In this document: piece after piece, positions 9,264 through 18,401 of the stretch | How the letters are laid out: each line of letters begins with the position of its first letter | Numbering within the stretch: position 1 is the first letter of the stretch | Source: Pedobacter sp. Leaf176 | GTDB taxonomy: Bacteria; Bacteroidota; Bacteroidia; Sphingobacteriales; Sphingobacteriaceae | DNA: 64,000 nucleotides | Assembly (NCBI RefSeq): GCF_001424305.1 | Contig: NZ_LMPD01000005.1 | Location: 248,001-312,000, forward strand | Direction of reading: 5' to 3' | Made by a program: the position numbers and the translations under genes | Notes under the pieces: generated by a model | Seen by the model: only the letters and a program-made list of their open reading frames with translations | Databases searched by the model: none | What the model was told of the DNA's origin: nothing

Positions 9264-9450
9264 GATTTCGCTTGGGGTGACCAAGGTCATTATAGGATTT
9301 TTGAGTCAATTTGTATCGTTCAAAATTGACCACCTAAATATATCAATTGCTAAGGCATTTAAGAAGTGAAGGTCATTACTTGGGCTGGTCAACTCACTAT
9401 GGAATCGCTTTATCAATCTTGCCGAAATCTCTGGTAACGGTGATAACGCT
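9264..9450 (+). repeat. diverged repeat copy B in divergent promoter region
   Basis: This is the partner of the repeat at 3111-3330, in the same orientation: GATTTCGCTT (9264), TTTGAGTCAAT (9300), AATTGACCACC (9324), GGAATCGC (9401) and TCAATnnTnCCGAA. It lies in the ~517-base region between the divergent PLD-like and endonuclease genes, which otherwise is AT-rich without a gene and must hold both promoters. No transposase remains. Confidence 0.45.
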
Positions 9451-9536
9451 CATACGATTATCTCATTCATTGTCTAAGTGTTATTGTGACTATAAATAAC
9501 CAAAAAAGGGTATATTCATTGTTTTTAAGTATTAGT

Positions 9537-10628
9537 ATGACGGCGGGACAATTAAAAGGAACATTACTAGAATACATCGTAAGAAATTTGATGATAAACT
9601 GCGGTTTTGCATCCGTTATACCAGATGGACATTACATCTACCGGCAAGATGGATCAGGGCTGTTTTTCATAAATGGCAAGGGTGCGGCGCATGACGCTGA
9701 CGTTTTAATGGAACCTCCCATACAGATGCCATTTTCTTACCCATCTAGGCTCTTGTTTGAATGCAAGAGTTACGATAGGAGGATTGGGCTTGATGTAGTT
9801 AGAAACGGCCTTGGTCTTCGGTACGACATAAACGAATTTGAAATCGTAACCGATGAGACGATTCAGCGAAGAAAAAACAACAGGCGTGACACCTATGCCA
9901 TTTCAAGCAGAAAAAGATACCATTACCAGGTCGGCATTGCTTCAGTGGAGGAGTTTAGCCGGCCAGCTTTTGAATTTGCCGCAAACAATAAAATTCCGCT
10001 TTTATCGATGCGTTGGTTTTTAAAAAACTCCACTTGTGACCTATTCCATAGGATAAACGACACCTACCTTCACGACATGTCCGTAGAAACCAGGGGGCTT
10101 TTATATAAATTTCTGAAAGATAAAACCCCCGATTCAAAAACTTCCAGTTTATACGATGATTTGTTTGAATATCTTCTTACTGATAATATATCGGGTCAGA
10201 TTTTAAGGGATTTTGAGGAGGTAATCAATAATTGCGTTGTTGGGCTATTGGAGACCGGGGACCTGCTTTTTTTGTTTGCTAATGAAAGAGGTGTTGGCAA
10301 TCTCTTTCGGGAGCAAGGCCAGGGGGGTAATATGGAAGCGAGGTTACATTATTATGCTGATGACGTGACCAAATGGACATTGGCAATTAACAATTACCGC
10401 AGTCAGGTATCGCGTCCAATCGAACTTGAATTCAATGTCCCGATAGGCTTGCTATACCAATGGCGTGATTTTAACTATGATAAATATGCTGGATATACAA
10501 TGAAAGGTGCGTTTTTTTCCAGGATCTTTATTTTCTCGCAACGAGCCAGCAGCTATGGCTTGCCTTTTACAGTTGTTAATTTAGATAGCGAATGGCTTGA
10601 AGAATTAAGGTCCAGAGGAGAACAATAA
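9537..10628 (+). CDS. PD-(D/E)xK restriction-endonuclease-like protein
   Basis: A 363-residue protein with a Mrr-like PD-(D/E)xK core at the N-terminus. The catalytic set is visible in order: E12 (GTLLEYIV helix), D53/D55 (HDADVLM) and E75-x-K77 (LLFECKSYD), followed by a GLDVVRN segment. The rest is helical with no named domain. An open frame begins earlier at GTG 9486, but the ATG at 9537 sits directly before the conserved TAGQLKGTLLE segment, so I chose it. The downstream FRG gene begins 33 bases after the stop, and three more genes follow in the same direction. It may cut DNA as the effector of that set. It could instead be an independent type IV-like enzyme. Confidence 0.72.
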   Translation: MTAGQLKGTLLEYIVRNLMINCGFASVIPDGHYIYRQDGSGLFFINGKGAAHDADVLMEPPIQMPFSYPSRLLFECKSYDRRIGLDVVRNGLGLRYDINEFEIVTDETIQRRKNNRRDTYAISSRKRYHYQVGIASVEEFSRPAFEFAANNKIPLLSMRWFLKNSTCDLFHRINDTYLHDMSVETRGLLYKFLKDKTPDSKTSSLYDDLFEYLLTDNISGQILRDFEEVINNCVVGLLETGDLLFLFANERGVGNLFREQGQGGNMEARLHYYADDVTKWTLAINNYRSQVSRPIELEFNVPIGLLYQWRDFNYDKYAGYTMKGAFFSRIFIFSQRASSYGLPFTVVNLDSEWLEELRSRGEQ

Positions 10629-10661
10629 CTATTCACACTAAAACACTTTATACAAATCTCA

Positions 10662-11381
10662 ATGACAAGCAAAATCGAAAGCCTTGAAGAATATATAAGC
10701 TTAATTTCAGGCACCTATTCTTGTGGGCACCACGTTTTTAGAGGGGTAAGCAATGCGCAGCATAAACTTATTCCATCTGTCGGCCGTAATCCGCATTATT
10801 CAGACAGAGACGAAATAGAACTTTTTGAGCAGTTTAAGCGTAGGGCACATTCAACGGTTGTAAGTCAGCTCAAAAATGACTGGGACTGGCTGGCGGTTGC
10901 ACAACACCATGGCTTGCCTACCCGCCTTTTGGATTGGACTTCCAGTCCTCTGGTCGCCTTATATTTTGCAACAAAGCCAAGGATAGTCAATTACGCTATT
11001 GAACCCTGTTCTCCGAATGGTGGCTGTGTAAGCGTACTGCATTTTTGCAATTACATTGATACCAAAGGGCATGAAAACCCTTTTCAATATCCAACAGTTG
11101 GTGTCTTCCAACCACCACACATTGCCACAAGAATTACAGGACAGGCGGGTTTATTTACTATTCAGCCAAGCCCGAATGAAGAGCTGACTTTTGTGAAAGA
11201 CAAAACCCTGCCAGATGAAATAGAACGGATAGAATTTGACCAATCTGCGGCAGCGCATATCCAAGGACAACTATTTAAAATGGGCATCAGGGAAGATATG
11301 CTGTTCCCTGACCTCGACGGTTACGCCAACGGTATAAGGATTAACGAGATACTTGGTGCACACCATTACAAACAGTGTTAG
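10662..11381 (+). CDS. FRG domain-containing protein
   Basis: A 239-residue protein with an FRG domain: the family-naming FRG at residues 26-28 (FRGVSN), then the W-x2-LAVAQHHGLPTRLLDWT block at about residues 82-103 and an aromatic ALYFAT. FRG-domain proteins occur widely in bacterial mobile and defence loci, and the biochemical role is not settled. There is no signal peptide. It lies 33 bases after the endonuclease gene and 65 bases before a GIY-YIG-like gene, in one orientation, suggesting co-transcription. Family call is firm; function is unknown. Confidence 0.85.
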   Translation: MTSKIESLEEYISLISGTYSCGHHVFRGVSNAQHKLIPSVGRNPHYSDRDEIELFEQFKRRAHSTVVSQLKNDWDWLAVAQHHGLPTRLLDWTSSPLVALYFATKPRIVNYAIEPCSPNGGCVSVLHFCNYIDTKGHENPFQYPTVGVFQPPHIATRITGQAGLFTIQPSPNEELTFVKDKTLPDEIERIEFDQSAAAHIQGQLFKMGIREDMLFPDLDGYANGIRINEILGAHHYKQC

Positions 11382-11446
11382 ATTTAAAATTTTAGTACCT
11401 TTAGAAACGCTGATGACCTTTTATATTATTAGACCTTTACCCTAAA

Positions 11447-11911
11447 ATGAGCGAGACAACCCCAACCGTCAATATTTATTTTGATAGCCCTAAAACTTTT
11501 GACGCGGGTAATATCCTTTCATTGAACGGCATTACAGGCCTGTACTTTATTTTTAGTTCTTCTATTCAGATTCAATATCCCTTTGATCCTTCCAGGCTGC
11601 TTTACATTGGCATGAGCGAAAAGAAAACCAACAGTATAGGAAGCAGGCTGAATGGTCACTTTGGCGGTAAATCAAAAAACGTCGGTTTGGTGAGTTACAG
11701 AAAAGTTGAACCGCTTTGGTTTACCTACATCAATTTCGAAATGCTTAAAAGTATCTGGGCTTTTCGCGTTGAGGATTTGGAAAGCTATTTCATTTTAAAT
11801 TTTGTGGAGCATTTTGGCATATATCCGATTTGCAATAATAAGACAGGTCTGGATGTGATGAGTAACAATATCGCAACCCATTTCAAGATCGACTGGAACT
11901 ATTTTAAATAA
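11447..11911 (+). CDS. GIY-YIG-like nuclease
   Basis: A 154-residue protein made almost entirely of a GIY-YIG-type fold. The GLY tripeptide is at 31-33, YIG at 53-55, Arg at 67 (GSRLNGHF), Glu at 112 (VEDLESYF) and Asn at 130/131 (PICNNK). These correspond in order to the residues that build the family's active site. The spacing between GLY and YIG (about 20 residues) is longer than the usual ~10-15, with an insertion. Five bases separate it from the 62-residue gene, which overlaps the ATPase gene. A DNA-cutting effector role beside that ATPase is plausible. I do not know this exact domain pairing. Confidence 0.68.
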   Translation: MSETTPTVNIYFDSPKTFDAGNILSLNGITGLYFIFSSSIQIQYPFDPSRLLYIGMSEKKTNSIGSRLNGHFGGKSKNVGLVSYRKVEPLWFTYINFEMLKSIWAFRVEDLESYFILNFVEHFGIYPICNNKTGLDVMSNNIATHFKIDWNYFK

Positions 11912-11916
11912 CAGCT

Positions 11917-12105
11917 ATGAGTAACGACGTAAAATCCGGCAAAGAAATTTTGGACGACTTTTTCAAAGAGATCGAGAACATTCCAAACGTGGACAAAGTG
12001 CTTGCACGGTCCCTGGCAACCCTATATGACCAGGGCAAGCTTACCGACACAAACGTGAAAAATGAATTACACACTTTAAGAGAGCAAGATGCCAATCAAA
12101 ATTAA
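11917..12105 (+). CDS. small helical protein coupled to the ATPase gene (62 residues)
   Basis: A highly charged helical protein of 62 residues with no membrane span and no recognisable domain. It begins five bases after the GIY-YIG-like gene, and its stop lies inside the next gene (17-base overlap), so translation of the three is likely coupled. The position between a nuclease and an SMC-like ATPase is where ABC-3C and Lamassu systems place their bridging subunit. A connector or regulator role is therefore an attractive guess. Overlap and good codon structure support that it is real. Confidence 0.6.
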   Translation: MSNDVKSGKEILDDFFKEIENIPNVDKVLARSLATLYDQGKLTDTNVKNELHTLREQDANQN

Positions 12106-14515
12106 GCAACTTCATATTTCCGGGTTAAGGGGTGTCCAGGAACAGTTCGCCTTAAATCTTGGTGAAAAATCCATCCTTTTATACGGGGATAATGGCACTG
12201 GTAAAAGCAGTATATCGGATGCACTGGAATGGTATTACACTGATGCGGTATCGCACCTGGGTAGCCAGGAAATAGATTTGAAAGATGCGCTTAGAAACGC
12301 TTACCTGTCTGGGGAAAAAGAATCGTCGATCAAGATCAACTATAGTAAACCGGTCATTAATGCCGAAAGAAAGCTCTATTATAAAAAAGGAAAATTAGTT
12401 ACTGAATTTTCAAATGATACAACCGATTTTGCAGAATACCTTGAACGGTCACGAAAGGAAAACTTGTTACTGCGCTACCAGTTCCTGCGCGATTTTGTTG
12501 ACCAAACAAAGAGCGACAAGCTAAAAAACCTGTCGGATATTATCGGTTTTTCCGAAGTGACAAAAGCAAAAGAAGTACTAAAGAAGTCTTTCAACTTTAT
12601 CAAAGCTGAAATCAAAAACCAAAACTTTGAGAACCAAATCAATACTCAAAAAACTACCTTAATTGAGAAAATAGGGGCGGCTTTTAGCCAAGAGGCTAAT
12701 CTTTTTGAGAAAATCAATGAAACCATTGCTCCATTATGTTTGGGCTTCACCGTTGGGTCAATGGCCGATATAGATAATGTCTTGGCTAAATTGAAAACAC
12801 CTGCATCCTCCAAATTCGTAAACGAGCTGAGGTTTCTGGAAACTTGTCAGGCCTCACTAACAGACCTCGAAAAGGAAGTTGATTTCATCGATACGGAATA
12901 CACTAAATACCATGTAGAATTTAATAAAATTGCCGATGATGTAGGATCTATCATGCAGACCTATCTTGCCGAACTCTTAAAGGTTGGGAATGATGTCATC
13001 GTCAAAAAATTCCATAAGGACGAAAGCTGTCCGCTTTGCTTACAACCAAAAAATCTGACCGACTTACAGGCAGAAATAAATGTGCGTCTTCAGGAAATAG
13101 GAGAAGCCGCTAAAAAGAAAGCGGTTTTCGACAGTTCAAAAACAAGCATGGTGGCCATTGCTGCGGAACGTATAAAAAGGCTCGATGCTTTGGCAACCGA
13201 CCTGTTGTATAAAGATCTGGCCAATTCAAAAATCAGTAAGGCTGTTGCTGGATTGAAAGTCAAGATTGGACTGTATCAGAAAGCTGCATTGGAAAAGGTT
13301 ACCTCTGGTAATAGGTTAAGTGATGCATCTTCCCTGAAACTTCACGCTGCGGATTTTCTTGAAAACGTCGACATAGCTGCCCGGATCTCAAAGATAAAAA
13401 CAGCCATTGCAAGTGATAACACGACGGTGCTATATGCTAATATATCAGCTGCCAAAGATGCTTTTATGAAAATCAAAAATTTCGAAGAAGACCGGGAGAA
13501 ACTTGAAAAACAAAAAAACTCGCTTGAGATCATCTTTAACGAGTTTGTAAAAAAACAAAAAGAAGGTCTACAGAATTTTATTGATACCTTTTCGGGTACC
13601 ATCAATGATTATTACCAGTACATGAACCCTGGTGAACTTTTTGAGAAAATCCGTATCGTCACCATTGGCGAGGATGACGAGCTTAACGGCATAACCATTG
13701 AATATAAATACAAGGGTGAATGGGTATCACCACCTCAAAAATATTTTAGTGAATCTCACCTGAACTGTTTTGGCATTTCATTCTTTTTGGCTTCGGTAGT
13801 CGCGTTTAACAAGGAAAACAAGTTTTTGATACTGGATGATATAATTTCCAGCTTTGATACCAATCACCGGAAAAAATTTGCTGACCTTTTATTCGATAAA
13901 TTTTCGGAATATCAGATTGTCCTGCTTACCCATGAAGAACAATGGTTCCAATATGTCCGTCAGATTGCTAAGAAAAAAGGCTGGCTGATTAACGAAATCA
14001 AATGGACAGAGATCAAAGGAACACATTTGAGTGAATCGCCAGATGATCTGAAAGAGATAATTGAATATAACTTAGCTAATGGCAATGTCACATTATTAGG
14101 CAATCCTATAAGGAAATATTTAGAGCATATTCTGAAGAAGATCTGTTTGAACTTGGAAGTAAAGCTGAGTTTCAAGTATAACGAGGTGAATGAAAAACGG
14201 ATGCCGGATGAAATGATCAACGAGCTTAAATCAAAGATTAATAAAGCTAGTGCGGAATTAAAAGTTAACCTTCCGATTATAGATAAGTTGTCCAGTTCTT
14301 CTGTGTTCGGTAATCTGCTTTCTCACGATAATCCTTTCGATCCGAAACTCGGGGACCTAAAGGCTTTTTGGGCCGACATCATCGCCTTTGAAAAGCTTTT
14401 TCATTGCCAAAACAAAGAATGTAAAAAACCGGATGTGTCGCTACGAAATTACGACACAGTTGCCAAAAACATTCGCTGCGGTTGTGATACCACCAAATAT
14501 GATTGGAAGAATTAA
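12089..14515 (+). CDS. SMC/Rad50-like ATPase with zinc hook and C-terminal zinc ribbon
   Basis: An 808-residue AAA/ABC ATPase of the RecF/Rad50/RloC type. Walker A GDNGTGKS is at residues 33-40, and Walker B with two acidic residues (LILDD, D583 D584) precedes a D-loop-like SSFD. A coiled coil between them carries a CPLC hook (C314, C317). Following the ATPase core is a ~200-residue tail that ends in a zinc-ribbon-like set: C773, C778, C797, C799. Zinc-hook ATPases of this kind dimerise and sense DNA ends or translation stress. It differs from the ABC-3C ATPase at 1042-3042 in length, hook type and tail. RloC-like nuclease activity is possible, but no tRNase motif is seen. The gene overlaps its upstream neighbour. 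Confidence 0.8.
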   Translation: MPIKIKQLHISGLRGVQEQFALNLGEKSILLYGDNGTGKSSISDALEWYYTDAVSHLGSQEIDLKDALRNAYLSGEKESSIKINYSKPVINAERKLYYKKGKLVTEFSNDTTDFAEYLERSRKENLLLRYQFLRDFVDQTKSDKLKNLSDIIGFSEVTKAKEVLKKSFNFIKAEIKNQNFENQINTQKTTLIEKIGAAFSQEANLFEKINETIAPLCLGFTVGSMADIDNVLAKLKTPASSKFVNELRFLETCQASLTDLEKEVDFIDTEYTKYHVEFNKIADDVGSIMQTYLAELLKVGNDVIVKKFHKDESCPLCLQPKNLTDLQAEINVRLQEIGEAAKKKAVFDSSKTSMVAIAAERIKRLDALATDLLYKDLANSKISKAVAGLKVKIGLYQKAALEKVTSGNRLSDASSLKLHAADFLENVDIAARISKIKTAIASDNTTVLYANISAAKDAFMKIKNFEEDREKLEKQKNSLEIIFNEFVKKQKEGLQNFIDTFSGTINDYYQYMNPGELFEKIRIVTIGEDDELNGITIEYKYKGEWVSPPQKYFSESHLNCFGISFFLASVVAFNKENKFLILDDIISSFDTNHRKKFADLLFDKFSEYQIVLLTHEEQWFQYVRQIAKKKGWLINEIKWTEIKGTHLSESPDDLKEIIEYNLANGNVTLLGNPIRKYLEHILKKICLNLEVKLSFKYNEVNEKRMPDEMINELKSKINKASAELKVNLPIIDKLSSSSVFGNLLSHDNPFDPKLGDLKAFWADIIAFEKLFHCQNKECKKPDVSLRNYDTVAKNIRCGCDTTKYDWKN

Positions 14516-14572
14516 TTCAATTAAATCATTATTTAAATCAATAATATAAAATTAGATAAGACAATCCTACGG

Positions 14573-17551
14573 TTAAATGCTCATTTTAAATATAATATCC
14601 ATTGTATCGACACTTGTTGAACAAACTTTTTTTAGTAAAGTTATTACCTCAGTTTTATAAGAGGAAAACTCATACAAATTAAATTTAGCTGTAAGGCTTT
14701 CATCTTTAGGACTCTTTGTTTTGTATTGATCTAAGACCCATTCCAGCGCACTACGATTACCAATTTTGTATTCCCAAGCACTATTGGGTATACCACGGAG
14801 CTCGGTGTTCTCATCGATTGTTATTATTCCCGATATCTTATCTGCCTTAAGTTTTGTTCTGGGATTAGTTTTATTACCAGTTTGAACCTCCGCTAGCGGA
14901 TATAATTTGGCATTTTCATAATTTAATTGGATGGATATTAATGTTTTACCCCATGATTGCCACTTATAAAAATCCTCATATAATGGAATCTTAGGAAAGT
15001 CACGTTGAAGGTTTAGTTCATATTTAGAGAGATAAATAGGAAAGTGAAGTATCCCATAGATGTATTCAAAGATTTCTTCTTTTGAAATAGATTTCAACTT
15101 ATAATGAGTAATAAATTTAGTTAATGCCCAATCTGAAATATTATCAATGCGGCCTTTTTCATCATAACGATAAAGCGGAAAACATTTTGTATCTCCAGTG
15201 TAGTGAAGATCGGGATAAGTATCAACTATAAGAAATCGAAAGTCAGATCCGTTCCCGTTAATACAAATTGCGATATTATTGTTACTACTAAAGAAATTTT
15301 GATTATGGCTTATCACATCATTCAAAACCGAATTTAAAGCCAATATTTTTTTGGTGTAAGGTCTATAGTTACATTTAACAAAAGAAACGGATTTCTCGAC
15401 AGCAAATATTTTTCGCGTTAATTTATTTTTTAAATCACGACTCCACTTGATTTCTTTTGCATATTTTTCAAAATTGCCTGCGTTAACACAATTGTTATAG
15501 ATCTTAATAAAATACTTGATTTTAGATTTTAGATTTTTCTCATTGAAATCATAAACCCACTCATCTCTATTAGTAGAAATTCCATTGGAAGCCAAATTAA
15601 AAATCGACTTACTACCACCTTTAATGTACATCGGAAGCAATTTATCAAAGTCATTATCTGTGTTGTTCAGCCAGTTGCTATTTTTATCTGGATGAATATG
15701 AGTGAATGAGGCCGAGGAAATGGAATTTTCTGTAAACCATTGAAGTTTTTGCTCTTTTTTCCAGTTATCATCGAGTGCGGTATAAAAAATACTGCATTGT
15801 GCACCCTTAACTCGGTTTTGTTTTTTGATCAAAAACATAACTGCAACACCAGTCTGAATTCCAAAAACGTTGTGAGTTGTACCAGCGATTTTAGGATTGG
15901 CTCTGACATCACTTATGGTATCTATAATATAAGCCTGGTCAAATTCTGTTTGAATAACTTTACGAAAACCATCAAAGGTTTTACTATCAATAAAACTCCG
16001 ATTTGTAACAAATGCAATAATTCCCTTATCTTGAATTCTATCGAAAGCCCATCTATAAAAGCGGGAATACATATCATAAACTTTTGTTTTTTGAGCTTTA
16101 CTATATTTTATGAAAGTATCTTTTATCCTTTTATCGATTTCTGGGTATTCCCTATTCTTATTGTTCTCATTCTCATTAACTTGATTTGCATTATATGGAG
16201 GATTACCAATTATCACCGAAATCTTTCTAGTATTTTGTTTGATGATACGAAGGCTATTTTCTTGGGAAAATGGAGCAAATAGATTTGTTTGCTTCCCCAT
16301 AAAAGTAAATCCCAAATTATCAAGAGTATCTACAAAGCATAGATTAGTAAATTCTTCATATTTACCCATTTTTTGGTTATAGGTAAACTCAATATTTAAA
16401 TTACTAATGTAATAAGGCAATATTGCGACTTCATTTGCGTGTAGCTCATTTTTATATTTAAACTCTAATTTATCTTTAGGAATATAATCTATTATATCGG
16501 TAATAAATGTTCCTGTTCCAGTAGCGGGGTCCAGAATTTCAACACCTTGGTCGGATAAAAATTTATTAAAATGCTGATGTAATAAAAAATCTGAACCCTT
16601 AATCATAAAATTAACGATTTCGTTTGGAGTATATACTACCCCTAAGCGATCAGCAGCTTTTGGATTATAGCTTTTATAAAAGGTTTCGTAAATTACCTTT
16701 AAAAATTTTTGCTTCTCATGATGATCAGCGATTCCAGCCGCGGCAGCATTAATCGCTTGATAATAATGTTGAACGCTTGATAGTGCCGTTTTTCTGACGG
16801 TACCGATAAAAAAGGTATGAATTACCTTTTCTAATTCACGGGCAATATTATTTTCTCGATGAAATTGATTCTCATCAAATATTGTATTAAAGACATCCTC
16901 AGTTAAAATATGCTGGATAATCATCTCTCGCACATCGTCGGACGTCACATTGGGATTTATACTATCGTGACATATTTTTAAGAATTTTTTGCTGTATTTT
17001 TTAAACTCTTTATTAGATTTTTCTGCTTTCTCAATAATTTCTCTAATTGTCGCGGTAACTTTAGGAATATCCAATTTAAAAAGTTCAATTGCTTGACGAA
17101 AATGCTTAACCTCTGGCCTTTCATAATTTATAAAATCAGTTAAAAGGTTGTGAAGAGCATTTGCATCTTTCATTGATACGCGACTTGTTTCTAGCCCGTT
17201 ATGAAAAAGAATTGCCGTCTTGCTATCTTCGAAAAGTATATTTTGAGTAGGGTATCCTTTACTGAACTTTTTCTGTACTTCTTCGTTTATATCGTCACTT
17301 TCATCTTTACTTTCCCAATACCCCCAGTCTTGTCGCAACGAGTCTTTTAAAGTACCATCTGGCGTAACCTTTTTATTGCTATTATTCGCCTGAATACTCA
17401 CTTCCGTTACTACCTTTAGACCCTTTCCTTGTGCGTATTCATTTAATAGATTATGGAAAGCACTCCTTATAGCAGTCTCTTTTTTTGTCCCACCAAAGTG
17501 AATGATATCTTCTACTTCTTTTTGATAATTGTGAATAGCGAACAGGCTCAT
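14573..17551 (-). CDS. type ISP/IIG-like restriction-modification protein
   Basis: A 992-residue single-chain enzyme. The N-terminus has a PD-(D/E)xK nuclease signature (PDGTLKD, then YWESKDE within the first 85 residues). The centre is an N6-adenine methyltransferase with SAM motif DPATGTGTF and catalytic GNPPYN. The C-terminus matches the specificity domain of type ISP enzymes (IFEYIYGILHFPIYLSKY, then KIPLYEDF). Classical type ISP enzymes such as LlaBIII also carry a helicase and are ~1,500 residues; this one has none, so it acts more like type IIG. It is convergent with the ATPase operon and visibly richer in AT than its neighbours, suggesting separate acquisition. Confidence 0.88.
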   Translation of the reverse strand: MSLFAIHNYQKEVEDIIHFGGTKKETAIRSAFHNLLNEYAQGKGLKVVTEVSIQANNSNKKVTPDGTLKDSLRQDWGYWESKDESDDINEEVQKKFSKGYPTQNILFEDSKTAILFHNGLETSRVSMKDANALHNLLTDFINYERPEVKHFRQAIELFKLDIPKVTATIREIIEKAEKSNKEFKKYSKKFLKICHDSINPNVTSDDVREMIIQHILTEDVFNTIFDENQFHRENNIARELEKVIHTFFIGTVRKTALSSVQHYYQAINAAAAGIADHHEKQKFLKVIYETFYKSYNPKAADRLGVVYTPNEIVNFMIKGSDFLLHQHFNKFLSDQGVEILDPATGTGTFITDIIDYIPKDKLEFKYKNELHANEVAILPYYISNLNIEFTYNQKMGKYEEFTNLCFVDTLDNLGFTFMGKQTNLFAPFSQENSLRIIKQNTRKISVIIGNPPYNANQVNENENNKNREYPEIDKRIKDTFIKYSKAQKTKVYDMYSRFYRWAFDRIQDKGIIAFVTNRSFIDSKTFDGFRKVIQTEFDQAYIIDTISDVRANPKIAGTTHNVFGIQTGVAVMFLIKKQNRVKGAQCSIFYTALDDNWKKEQKLQWFTENSISSASFTHIHPDKNSNWLNNTDNDFDKLLPMYIKGGSKSIFNLASNGISTNRDEWVYDFNEKNLKSKIKYFIKIYNNCVNAGNFEKYAKEIKWSRDLKNKLTRKIFAVEKSVSFVKCNYRPYTKKILALNSVLNDVISHNQNFFSSNNNIAICINGNGSDFRFLIVDTYPDLHYTGDTKCFPLYRYDEKGRIDNISDWALTKFITHYKLKSISKEEIFEYIYGILHFPIYLSKYELNLQRDFPKIPLYEDFYKWQSWGKTLISIQLNYENAKLYPLAEVQTGNKTNPRTKLKADKISGIITIDENTELRGIPNSAWEYKIGNRSALEWVLDQYKTKSPKDESLTAKFNLYEFSSYKTEVITLLKKVCSTSVDTMDIIFKMSI

Positions 17552-17828
17552 TGAGATTATAAATATGAGTGAAAGATACTTGTTGTCGCTAGCATTTGCA
17601 ATTTATGTATGTATATTAATTCATTTGCCAGCCCCTAAGTTTCACTTTGTATTAAATTAAACTTAAATTGTAATGCGCTATTTTGTTATAGCTTCAAAGC
17701 TGATGATAGAATATTTCAATATCCCTATAACATCATCAACATAAACCGTTTTTAATAGACCCTTTCGTGAAAATAGGAATTTCTCTCGAACCCCTTGTAA
17801 TTAAAACGCTTAAAACTAAGTAAAATTC

Positions 17829-17929
17829 GTGCAACGGTATCAAATATTAGTTGTGCACATTGGGAACCGAAAAACAACTTGTGCAATTTCTGTGCAAATG
17901 TCACCGCAAATTAACCGAATTAGAGTGCA
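17829..17929 (+). repeat. cluster of five GTGCA direct repeats
   Basis: The 439-base gap after the restriction gene has no gene but holds five GTGCA copies within 101 bases at 17829, 17853, 17881, 17892 and 17925. Flanks resemble one another (TTGTGCAC, CTTGTGCAA, TCTGTGCAA, TTCGTGCAA). One copy per kilobase or less is expected by chance. The position at the right edge of the defence island suggests recombinase arm-type sites or a protein-binding array. No integrase gene is in the window. Confidence 0.4.
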
Positions 17930-17990
17930 TAACTTATTTAGAAAGCCTTCATCCTTAAAACCCTCTGCTTACAGGAAATCGGGCCAGGTA

Positions 17991-18401
17991 TTACAAATTC
18001 AGTTTCCCGAAGGTCGTCGCTCCAGTTTGGTGAACCTCCAAGAGGGCGTGTTTGATATTCTTGTAGTCGATAATTTTATGTAAAAAGCATACAGCGCCAG
18101 CTTTCTTTGCCTCCTCTATGTAAAAGTTTTCTATCTCTGAAGTTAGGACAATCACTTTCGCGTGGGGCCATTTCTTCAAAATTTCTTTTGTCAACTCAAG
18201 ACCATTCAATTTGGGCATGCGCAGGTCCGTTAAAAACAAATCAGGCAAAGTCGAGCAATTTTCTGAGAAAGTAAGAAGCTCTCTGCCATCACTAAAAGCG
18301 CCAATGACATCAAAGCCACTTTCGACCAACATTTCTACCATTGGTTCCCGAAACCAGCGCTCATCTTCCGCATAGGCGAGAGTTATTTTATTTGCACTCA
18401 T
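17991..18401 (-). CDS. single-domain response regulator (receiver only)
   Basis: A 136-residue protein that is one receiver (CheY-like) domain. The acidic pair is at E12/D13 (AEDE), the phospho-acceptor Asp at D59 (LTDLRMP), a Thr near 87 (VLTS) and the conserved Lys at K109 (LHK). There is no DNA-binding or output domain, and the C-terminal extension is short. The usual Lys-Pro after the last strand is replaced by Lys-Ile. No sensor kinase lies nearby, so it is an orphan. It may be a phosphorelay intermediate or work by protein contact. The target is unknown. Confidence 0.85.
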   Translation of the reverse strand: MSANKITLAYAEDERWFREPMVEMLVESGFDVIGAFSDGRELLTFSENCSTLPDLFLTDLRMPKLNGLELTKEILKKWPHAKVIVLTSEIENFYIEEAKKAGAVCFLHKIIDYKNIKHALLEVHQTGATTFGKLNL

